From positions 1 through 24,295 of the forward strand of contig USDF01000025.1 in assembly GCA_900553405.1 (NCBI GenBank): 24,295 nucleotides of DNA, in the 5' to 3' direction. The translations under genes and the position numbers were made by a program. Numbering within the stretch: position 1 is the first letter of the stretch; each line of letters starts with the position of its first letter. Origin of the DNA: an uncultured Clostridium sp. Lineage in GTDB: Bacteria; Bacillota; Clostridia; TANB77; CAG-508. The notes beneath the pieces were generated by a model. It made no database searches. It was not told the DNA's origin and was given only the letters and a program-made list of their open reading frames with translations. Below, one piece after another: positions 14,999 through 22,844 of this stretch.

Positions 14999-16540
14999 TT
15001 ATTTAGCATAATCTATAACTCTTGTTTCTCTAATAATGTTAACCTTTATCTGTCCTGGGTAATCCATTTCGTCTTCTACTTTTTTAGCAACATCTCTTGC
15101 CATTAGTGTCATTTGTGCGTCTGTAATTTTTTCTGGTTTTACTATAATTCTGACTTCACGTCCTGCTTGTATTGCAAAAGATTTTTCAACACCTTCAAAA
15201 GAATCTGCAATCTCTTCAAGTTGTTGTAGTCTTTTTATGTATGCTTCTAAAGTTTCACGTCTTGCTCCAGGTCTTGAAGCTGATATTGCATCTGCTGCTT
15301 GTATTAAAACAGCTTCTACACTTAAAGGTTCCACATCTCCATGGTGAGCTTGTACAGCATTTATTACCATTTCGTTTTCTTTATATTTTTTAAGTACTTC
15401 TACACCTAGTTCTACGTGTGTACCTTCCATATCGTGGTCTAATGCTTTTCCTATATCATGTAATAGACCAGCTCTTCTTGCAAGTTTAGTATCTAATCCT
15501 AATTCTTCAGCCATTATTCTAGCTAAATTAGAAACTTCTACTGAGTGGTTTAATACATTTTGTCCATAACTTGTCCTATATTTTAACTTTCCTAGTAAGT
15601 TAATAATATCTGGATGAAGTCCTATAACACCAGCTTCCATAGCGGCTCTTTCGCCTTCTTCTTTAATAGTTTGTGCTAATTCTTCTTTAGCTTTTTCAAC
15701 CATTTCTTCTATTTTAGCTGGATGAATTCTTCCATCATCTATTAATTTTTCTAGTGCTATTTTGGCTACTTCTCTACGTAATGGATCAAATCCTGATATA
15801 ACAACAGCTTCTGGTGTATCGTCTATAATTAGATCTATTCCTGTTAATGTTTCCAATGTTTTTATATTTCTTCCTTCTCTACCAATAATTCTTCCTTTCA
15901 TATCATCATTTGGAAGAGATACTATTGATACTGTTGTTTCTTGAGAATGATCTGCTGCACATTTTTGAATAGCATATCCTATAATGTTTTTTGCTGTTTT
16001 ATCTGCTGTTTCCTTTGTTTTTTGTTCAAAATCTTTAATTAAGTTTGCTTTTTCAATAGTCAATTGTTTTTCAACCTCATTTAACAATTGTTTTTTAGCA
16101 TCTTCAGTAGATAATCCTGCCACACGTTGTAATTCTAATATTTGTTTATTGTATAATTCTTCTAGTTCTTCCTTTTTCTTGTTGTTCTCTTCTACTTTAG
16201 TAATTAGTTCTTTCTCTTTGTTTTCTAATTGATTCATTCTGTTTTCTAAGTTTTCTTCTTTTTGAATTAAACGTTTTTCTTGTAATTGTACTTCGCCTCT
16301 TCTTTCCCTAATCTCTTCATCTAATTCTTTTCTAGAGTTCATGATTTCTTCTTTTGCTTTGAAGATTTCTTCTTTTTTCTTATTTTCTGCTTCTTTATTT
16401 GCTAACTCTATAATTCTTTTAGCTTCGTTTTCTGCGCTTTTCATTTTTGATTCTGCTATTTTTTTTCTAATTGTAAAACCTACAAATGTGAAAATAATAG
16501 CTGAGATTAGAAAAATGGCGATATAAATTATGATATCCAT
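14999..16540 (-). CDS. rny: Ribonuclease Y
   Basis: Membrane-bound endoribonuclease that starts mRNA decay in many Gram-positive bacteria. The 513-aa length is typical. An N-terminal TM helix (about 2-23) is followed by a long charged coiled coil (about 28-185). The KH domain follows with GRIIGREGRN (216-225), then the HD domain with the metal-binding pair His361-Asp362 in RAGLLHDIGKALDHD, and Asp416 in AADAISASRPGAR. A conserved C-terminal region ends the protein. It is monocistronic: a strong promoter (16637-16665) stands upstream and a terminator directly downstream. The ribosome binding site is AGAGGTG. This genome thus carries both RNase Y and RNase R. Confidence 0.96.
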   Translation of the reverse strand: MDIIIYIAIFLISAIIFTFVGFTIRKKIAESKMKSAENEAKRIIELANKEAENKKKEEIFKAKEEIMNSRKELDEEIRERRGEVQLQEKRLIQKEENLENRMNQLENKEKELITKVEENNKKKEELEELYNKQILELQRVAGLSTEDAKKQLLNEVEKQLTIEKANLIKDFEQKTKETADKTAKNIIGYAIQKCAADHSQETTVSIVSLPNDDMKGRIIGREGRNIKTLETLTGIDLIIDDTPEAVVISGFDPLRREVAKIALEKLIDDGRIHPAKIEEMVEKAKEELAQTIKEEGERAAMEAGVIGLHPDIINLLGKLKYRTSYGQNVLNHSVEVSNLARIMAEELGLDTKLARRAGLLHDIGKALDHDMEGTHVELGVEVLKKYKENEMVINAVQAHHGDVEPLSVEAVLIQAADAISASRPGARRETLEAYIKRLQQLEEIADSFEGVEKSFAIQAGREVRIIVKPEKITDAQMTLMARDVAKKVEDEMDYPGQIKVNIIRETRVIDYAK

Positions 16541-16636
16541 AATTTTACACCTCTTTCTATTTTATTTTCAATGTACATAAATATATATAACTCTAATAAT
16601 ATTTTAATTTTTAGAATATATTTTGTCTCCATTACT

Positions 16637-16665
16637 ATTTTATATTTATTATTGTAAACTGTCAA
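16637..16665 (-). promoter_or_regulatory. rny promoter
   Basis: On the minus strand there is a perfect TTGACA (16660-16665), a 17-nt spacer and TAAAAT (16637-16642). It is the best consensus match in the window. The start codon is at 16540, so the leader is about 90 nt. Confidence 0.8.
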
Positions 16666-16697
16666 GTCATTTTATATAATTGGTAAAAAAAGTTAGG

Positions 16698-16774
16698 CGA
16701 ACACTAGGGACGGTCCTTTATACCCCAAAAATACCTGGTACTTTTGGGGTATAAAGGACCGTCCCTAGTGTTCG
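16698..16774. repeat. Long hairpin element, perfect 33-bp arms
   Basis: Arms 16698-16730 and 16742-16774 are exact reverse complements. The 11-nt centre (16731-16741) can pair further as TACC/GGTA. The outer part carries AGGGACGGTCC and the inner part TACCCCAAAA. The inner word is shared with the palindrome at 17970-18000 on the other side of the MFS gene. It is G+C-rich against the local background. On the minus strand it starts 16 nt after the MFS stop and is followed by a T6 run a few bases on, so it could also terminate transcription. It looks like a REP or MITE-like unit; mobility is inferred. Confidence 0.8.
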
Positions 16775-16790
16775 AATTTAGTTTAGTTTT

Positions 16791-17951
16791 TTAATTCCAT
16801 CTTTTTATTAATATTGCATTTATCATTATCACAACTATTGAACTTGCAAACATTACTTTAAATGTTATTTCTACATTAAACATACTTATAATTAGTAATA
16901 TTAGCAAAACTATAAATTCAAAAAAGCATAAACACATTTCATGAATTATTGAAAGTAATATTGTACTCTTTTTATCTTTTTCAACTTTGCTTTGTGATAG
17001 AGCTGAATATGCTGAATCATATACATTATCAACCAGCTTATATACTGATTGATTTACCATTAATAAATATAAATTTTTACTTAATATAAAAATTGAAGTA
17101 GCCATTCCTTTTATTATTGAAATTATATTAAATGTTTTAATTTTATTTTTATCTAATTTTCTTCCAGCAATAAATAAACTTAATAGTTCAATTATCGTCG
17201 ATATTATATAAAGTGAAGTAAATGTTTTTAGGTCCATTAATGTAATGTATAAATACAAAGGCACTGCTATTAATCTCTCTATTATTATACATGATCGTAG
17301 TCCACCCACTAGTTTTAATCTTGTATTCTCATGTTTCTTTACTAAATATTTATAACTTTCCCTAATTGGTTCTTTCATTTCATACTTAAGCTTATTTTCG
17401 TCTATTTGAGCTAATCCAATATATGCTATAATATATGAAAAGAATACAGATAATGCTATTGCTAAGTTATTATTTCTAGTTAAAAATACTCCAACAAAAA
17501 TGTATCCTATTATACTAGAAAAACATCTTAAAATATACATAAATGAGTTAAATCTTCCTCTAAAATTTTCTTCTACTAATTTACTTGGTATATAAGTATT
17601 TAATGGATTATTTATTGCTCCACTAATTCCATACACAATTGCTATAGCTAAATAATAATATATATTTGTGTCAACTGTTAAAACTAATATCATGCTTAAT
17701 GTTTTTAATATGTAACTTAATAATTTTGTATTTGCTGCTCCAATTTTCTTTAAACAAGTTCCTGACAATGGACTAAAGATCCCCATTACTAAAAATTGTA
17801 CCATATATATAAATATTATCATTGTTACATTTACACCTGATTTGTATAATATTACTGGTGTAAATACTGCATATATACTATTTGCAAATGTTCTAAAAAA
17901 GTTGTCTATATATTGCAATGTGTAATCTTTGTTCTTTAAATATTCTTTCAT
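16791..17951 (-). CDS. MFS-type membrane transporter
   Basis: 386-aa polytopic membrane protein with about 10-12 hydrophobic segments and a central charged loop (about 185-210), the layout of a major facilitator permease. Basic residues follow the second helix (GTCLKKIGAA), and a GxxxxPLNxxIPS stretch near 113-123 fits the family in a general way. The substrate is not evident. CGGAG lies 6 nt before the ATG. It sits 55 nt downstream of polC on the same strand with no clear promoter of its own, so it may depend on polC read-through. Related palindromes lie on both sides (17970-18000 and 16698-16774), and an MFS gene is not a usual partner of polC; together these suggest an inserted accessory gene. 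Confidence 0.75.
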   Translation of the reverse strand: MKEYLKNKDYTLQYIDNFFRTFANSIYAVFTPVILYKSGVNVTMIIFIYMVQFLVMGIFSPLSGTCLKKIGAANTKLLSYILKTLSMILVLTVDTNIYYYLAIAIVYGISGAINNPLNTYIPSKLVEENFRGRFNSFMYILRCFSSIIGYIFVGVFLTRNNNLAIALSVFFSYIIAYIGLAQIDENKLKYEMKEPIRESYKYLVKKHENTRLKLVGGLRSCIIIERLIAVPLYLYITLMDLKTFTSLYIISTIIELLSLFIAGRKLDKNKIKTFNIISIIKGMATSIFILSKNLYLLMVNQSVYKLVDNVYDSAYSALSQSKVEKDKKSTILLSIIHEMCLCFFEFIVLLILLIISMFNVEITFKVMFASSIVVIMINAILIKRWN

Positions 17952-17969
17952 TTTTTTCTCCGTTTATTT

Positions 17970-18000
17970 TACCCCAAAAGTATCCGATACTTTTGGGGTA
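17970..18000. repeat. Perfect 15-bp palindrome between polC and the MFS gene
   Basis: Arms TACCCCAAAAGTATC (17970-17984) and its complement (17986-18000) around one base. It lies 6 nt beyond the polC stop. On the minus strand it is followed by AAAATAAACGG rather than a T run, so it is a poor rho-independent terminator. The TACCCCAAAA/TTTTGGGGTA core is the same as in the hairpin at 16698-16774. Confidence 0.8.
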
Positions 18001-18006
18001 GTTCTT

Positions 18007-21000
18007 TTATCCAAATAGACTCATTTGATTGCTTTGGCTCATTCCCTCTAGGCAACCCATTTTTTTAAGTAGGTCTACTACTGAATTTCCTATTTTTGAA
18101 CGGATTTTCATATCGTCTATTGACATAAATTTTCCGTCCTTTTTTGCTTCTTCTATTCCTTGTGCTGCAACTGTTCCAAGTCCTGGCACACTATTTAATG
18201 GTGGACGTATTCCGTCTTCTTCTATTCTAAATTTTGTACTATGAGATTTGTATAAATCTATTGGCAAGAATTTTATTCCTCTTTCATACATTTCTAGCAC
18301 TAATTCCAAAATAGCATACATGTTCTTATCTTTTGTTGTCGCACTATTTCCTGCTAAATCTATTTCTTTCATTTTGTTTTTTACTCTATCTTTTCCATAA
18401 CACATTATTTCACTATCAAATTCGTCTGCACGAATTGTAAAATATGCTGTATAATATGCTTTCGGCTGATGTACTTTAAACCATGCTATTCTAAATGCGT
18501 TTGTTACATATGCTGCTGCATGGGCTTTTGGGAACATGTATTTTATTTTTTCGCATGATTTTATATACCAATCTGGTACATCATGTTCTTTCATTAATTC
18601 TTTATATTCTGCCCATTTTGCTGGATCTTTTAATGCTTTTCCTTTACGTACTGTTTCCATTATTTTAAATGCATGGTTTGGTGGTACACCTTTCTTTATT
18701 AAGTAAATCATAATATCGTCACGGCAACAGATTGAGTCTTGTAGTGTTGTTGTTCCTTCATCTATCAATGTTTGTGCGTTTCCAAGCCACACGTCTGTAC
18801 CATGTGATAGACCTGATATACGAATTAATTCGTCAAATGTTTTAGGCTTTGTATCTACAAGCATTCCTCTTACGAATTTTGTTCCAAACTCTGGTATTCC
18901 ATAACTTCCTACTTTACTATTTATTTGCTCTGGCGTTACTCCTAATGCATCTGTAGAACTGAATATACTCATTGTTTCTTTATCATCTAATGGTACTTTT
19001 GTTGGGTCTATTCCTGTTAAATCATAAAGCATACGTATTACTGTTGGATCGTCATGTCCTAGTATATCTAGTTTTAACAAGTTTTGATCTATTGAGTGGT
19101 AGTCAAAGTGTGTTGTTATAATATCTGAATTAGGATCATCTGCCGGATGTTGTACTGGCGTAAATTCATATATTTCTCTACCTTTTGGTACAACTATAAT
19201 TCCTCCTGGGTGTTGTCCTGTTGTTCTTTTTATTCCTGTACATCCTGCTGATACTCTTATTACTTCTGCATTTGATACTGGAATTCCTCTTTCTTCGTAA
19301 TATTTTTTAACATATCCATATGCTGTCTTATCTGCTACTGTACCAACAGTACCTGCCTTAAATGTTGTTCCTTTTCCAAATATTACTTCTGTATATCTAT
19401 GTGCTTTTGCTTGATATTCTCCTGAGAAGTTTAAGTCGATATCAGGCTCTTTATCTCCATTGAAGCCTAAGAAAGTTTCAAATGGTATATCTATTCCGTC
19501 TTTTACCATTTTTGTTCCACATTTTGGACAATCTTTATCTGGTAAGTCAAATCCACATTGATAGCCATAATCTGTAAAGTCTGAGTATTTACAATTTGGA
19601 CATCTATAATGTGGTGGAAGTGAATTTACTTCTGTTATACCTGTCATGTTGGCCACAAATGATGAACCAACAGATCCTCTGGAACCTACTATATATCCAT
19701 CTTCATTTGATTTCCATACTAGCTTTTGTGCAATTATATACATAACGGAGAATCCATTTTTTATAATTGAGTTAAGCTCTTTGTCTAGTCTTTCTTGTAC
19801 TATATCTGGAAGTGGATCTCCATATAATTCATGTGCTTTACTAAATGCAATATCTTTTATTGTTTGCTCACAACCTTCAATGTGTGGTGGACATTTTTCT
19901 GGTGATATTGGACTTATTCTTTCGCACATATCTGATACTTTATTTGTGTTTGTAACAACAACTTCATAGGCTTTATCTGGTCCTAAATATTCAAATTCTT
20001 TAAGCATTTCTTCTGTTGTTCTTAAATAAAGTGGTGCTTGTTCATCTGCATCTTCATAGCCTTGGCCAGCCATTAATATTCTTCTATATATTTCATCTTG
20101 TGGGTCCATAAAGTGAACGTCACAAGTTGCAACTACAAGCTTTCCTAGTTTTTCTCCTAAATTTACAATTTTTCTATTTATGTCTTCTACTGCTTTTGCA
20201 TCTGGAAGTGTACCATTTCTTACCATGTACATATTGTTTCCTGTAGGTTGAATTTCTAAGTAATCGTAATCTTTTGCAATTTCCTCTATTTCTTCTTCGT
20301 CTTTTCCTTCTACAATTGCTCTATACAATTCTCCTGCTTCACAGGCACTTCCTAGTATTAAACCTTCAGAATATTTTTTATAAATTGATTTTAATATACG
20401 TGGTTTTTTATAGAAATAGTGCAAATGTGATATTGATACTAATTTATATAAGTTCTTTAGACCTACATAGTCTTTTGCTAAAATAATTGCATGGTAACTT
20501 GGTAATTTTTTAAAGTCTACCTCAAATTTTCTATCTATATCATCTAATGTATATATTTCTTTTTCTTTAAGCATATCAAACATTACATTTAATACTTTTA
20601 CAGTTGTATCTACATCGTCTAATGCTCTATGTGCTACTTCTACAACTATACCTAATTTGTCTGCTATCATTCCTAATTTGTATCTTTTGAATTCTGGGAA
20701 TAATAGTTTTGCAAGTCTTAATGTATCTAAATATGTATTTTCTAATGTATAACCTAATTGTTTTGCATTATATTTTAAGAAACCTATATCAAAGTCTGCA
20801 TTGTGTGCAACTAATATGCTATCTTCTCCAATAAATTCTAACATTTTAGGGAATATTTCATCTATTGTTGGCGCATCTTTTACCATATCATCTGTAATAT
20901 TTGTTACTTCTACAACTTTTGGTGGTATTGGTTTTTCAGGGTTTACAAATGTTGAAAAACTATCTATTACTTCTCCGTTTTTAACTTTCATAATTCCTAT

Positions 21001-22818
21001 TTCTGTGATTTTCTCTGTTCTAAATGAAAGACCTGTTGTTTCTAAGTCTAATACGCAAAATGTAGATTCTTCTATGTTTTGATTTTTAGAAAATGATACT
21101 ACATTTGATTTATCTGGTACTAAATATGCTTCTACACCATATATAACTTTCATATCTGGATTGTCATAGCCTAACATTTTGTGTGCATCTGGAAAAGCTT
21201 GTACAACTCCGTGGTCAGTAATTGCAATTGATTTCATGCCCCACTTCATTGCTCTTTTTATAAGATCTGTAACAGGAGTTACAGCATCCATTTGACTCAT
21301 TTGAGTATGCATATGAAGTTCAACTCTTTTTACTTCAGAGTTGTCCATTCTTGTTTCTCTTTTTATTCCATTACTTTGAACTATTGTATTTGCCATTACT
21401 GTTAGTTCGTTTGCAAAAGTATCCATTCCTGCTTTTCCCGCAAGTCTTATTCCTTTTGCTTCTTTTATTTTGCTCATTATTTTTTTGCTATTTTCTTTTG
21501 TTAAAAATGCCTTACATGTAATAGTGCTTGTTCCGTCATATACAGCAATACTTAAAAGTATTTTTCCACCTTTTAGTTCTCTGTCTTCCATAGATATAAC
21601 TTCACCATCTATAGCTACATTTCCAGATTCTACACCTAAATCTTGTATTTTTACTAGTGGTTCTTTAATTTCTGGGTGCATTCCTAAAATTAATGGTGAA
21701 TCTTCATCATCTGTAGGAAGTTTTGGAAAATCTTCTCCATTTACTTCTAATATTGTATTTGCCATAATTGTAACATCACCTGCAAATGAATCTAGTCCTG
21801 CTTTTCCTATTGTTCTTATTCCACTTGCATTCTTTATTTTATTTGCTACTTCGTTTCCTTCTTCAATATTTTTAGTAAATGACTTACAAGTAATTATTCC
21901 TGTTCCATCATATATGTCATATATAAGCATTCCTTTACCTGTTTTAGTTTCTCTTGCTGTGCATTCTACGACTCTTCCCTCTATTGTTATTCTTTTATTA
22001 CTTGCTTCTATATCTTTTATTTTTACTTTGCATTCTTTTGCTTTTGAGGCAGTTCCTAGTATTATATTGTTTTCTTCTTCCATTTCTTCTAATTCTGAAA
22101 GATATGCTTCATCTGGAACGGGTACATCTCCTCCAAAGAATTCCTCTCCTGCTACTTCTGTATGTTCTACATTTTCTTTTGATGGCTTATTTTGCTCTTG
22201 GCTATTTTCTTCTACATGTTTTATTTCTTCTTGCATATGTTTTATAAGCTCTTCTTCTTGTTTTTTCGCATATTCTTGTTGCATTCTTATTTGTTCTTCT
22301 GATATATTTTCTATAAAGTTTACTTTTAATTTTTTACCATAAATATTAAATAACAAATTTGATAATGTTTCATCTATTTTTTTTGCAGTTAAAAATTCCC
22401 TTCCTTTCATTGAAAGCATTACATTTGCTTGGTTTTGATCAATTGTTATATTGCTATTATTCAAAATTGCTTTTGTCATAGGATGTCTTATAGCCATATA
22501 TTCTATTATATCTAACCATTCTTCTGAAATATTTTCTTTTTGAGTATTTGTCTCGCAAACACCTTCTTCATTTTTTTCGTTATTTTCTTCATAAACAAGC
22601 TTAATACACGCTTCTTTTATACCAAAGCGTGTTTCTAAGTATTTTTCAAAATTATATACATCCTTTATTTTTATTTGAGTATTTACTTTAAGTTCTACCT
22701 CAAGTGTGTTTGTTTTTTTAAACAAATTTACACTTTTTACAGTAGAACTAAGTAAATCTTTATTATTTGAATAAAAGTCTTTAAATACTTCTTTTAATGT
22801 TTTTAATGCCCCATCCAT
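18007..22818 (-). CDS. polC: DNA polymerase III alpha subunit, PolC type, with two OB domains
   Basis: Replicative polymerase of low-G+C Gram-positives. The 1603 residues exceed the usual 1430-1450. N-terminal region 1-250; OB domain 1 (about 263-358); OB domain 2 (about 387-482); PHP domain beginning VELHMHTQMSQMDAV (499-513) and resuming after the inserted proofreading exonuclease (587-750: Asp591, Glu593, Asp675, His730, Asp735). A zinc-binding insert holds Cys1073, 1076, 1088, 1097 and 1100. The polymerase site has Asp1126 and Asp1128 in PDIDLNFSG and a third Asp, probably 1251. A C-terminal clamp-binding motif QMSLF (1598-1602) ends the protein. The second OB copy repeats YDGT-ITCK, GIR-GKAG and MANTI and explains most of the extra length. 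An in-frame TAA precedes ATG 22818; the ribosome binding site (AGGGGG) is 14 nt away, which is long. Confidence 0.97.
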   Translation of the reverse strand: MDGALKTLKEVFKDFYSNNKDLLSSTVKSVNLFKKTNTLEVELKVNTQIKIKDVYNFEKYLETRFGIKEACIKLVYEENNEKNEEGVCETNTQKENISEEWLDIIEYMAIRHPMTKAILNNSNITIDQNQANVMLSMKGREFLTAKKIDETLSNLLFNIYGKKLKVNFIENISEEQIRMQQEYAKKQEEELIKHMQEEIKHVEENSQEQNKPSKENVEHTEVAGEEFFGGDVPVPDEAYLSELEEMEEENNIILGTASKAKECKVKIKDIEASNKRITIEGRVVECTARETKTGKGMLIYDIYDGTGIITCKSFTKNIEEGNEVANKIKNASGIRTIGKAGLDSFAGDVTIMANTILEVNGEDFPKLPTDDEDSPLILGMHPEIKEPLVKIQDLGVESGNVAIDGEVISMEDRELKGGKILLSIAVYDGTSTITCKAFLTKENSKKIMSKIKEAKGIRLAGKAGMDTFANELTVMANTIVQSNGIKRETRMDNSEVKRVELHMHTQMSQMDAVTPVTDLIKRAMKWGMKSIAITDHGVVQAFPDAHKMLGYDNPDMKVIYGVEAYLVPDKSNVVSFSKNQNIEESTFCVLDLETTGLSFRTEKITEIGIMKVKNGEVIDSFSTFVNPEKPIPPKVVEVTNITDDMVKDAPTIDEIFPKMLEFIGEDSILVAHNADFDIGFLKYNAKQLGYTLENTYLDTLRLAKLLFPEFKRYKLGMIADKLGIVVEVAHRALDDVDTTVKVLNVMFDMLKEKEIYTLDDIDRKFEVDFKKLPSYHAIILAKDYVGLKNLYKLVSISHLHYFYKKPRILKSIYKKYSEGLILGSACEAGELYRAIVEGKDEEEIEEIAKDYDYLEIQPTGNNMYMVRNGTLPDAKAVEDINRKIVNLGEKLGKLVVATCDVHFMDPQDEIYRRILMAGQGYEDADEQAPLYLRTTEEMLKEFEYLGPDKAYEVVVTNTNKVSDMCERISPISPEKCPPHIEGCEQTIKDIAFSKAHELYGDPLPDIVQERLDKELNSIIKNGFSVMYIIAQKLVWKSNEDGYIVGSRGSVGSSFVANMTGITEVNSLPPHYRCPNCKYSDFTDYGYQCGFDLPDKDCPKCGTKMVKDGIDIPFETFLGFNGDKEPDIDLNFSGEYQAKAHRYTEVIFGKGTTFKAGTVGTVADKTAYGYVKKYYEERGIPVSNAEVIRVSAGCTGIKRTTGQHPGGIIVVPKGREIYEFTPVQHPADDPNSDIITTHFDYHSIDQNLLKLDILGHDDPTVIRMLYDLTGIDPTKVPLDDKETMSIFSSTDALGVTPEQINSKVGSYGIPEFGTKFVRGMLVDTKPKTFDELIRISGLSHGTDVWLGNAQTLIDEGTTTLQDSICCRDDIMIYLIKKGVPPNHAFKIMETVRKGKALKDPAKWAEYKELMKEHDVPDWYIKSCEKIKYMFPKAHAAAYVTNAFRIAWFKVHQPKAYYTAYFTIRADEFDSEIMCYGKDRVKNKMKEIDLAGNSATTKDKNMYAILELVLEMYERGIKFLPIDLYKSHSTKFRIEEDGIRPPLNSVPGLGTVAAQGIEEAKKDGKFMSIDDMKIRSKIGNSVVDLLKKMGCLEGMSQSNQMSLFG

Positions 22819-22844
22819 TTTTATAAATTAAGCCCCCTAAGTTT

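Noticed and set aside
17970..18000. Ordinary rho-independent terminator of polC
   Set aside because: No T run follows the stem on the polC strand, and the core is shared with the hairpin on the other side of the MFS gene. A REP-like element is preferred, although some termination cannot be excluded.
21470..22342. 290-codon open frame on the plus strand
   Set aside because: It lies fully antisense to the polC OB region, is rich in Ser, Phe and Ile as expected from the complement of Glu/Lys-rich coding DNA, and has no ribosome binding site.
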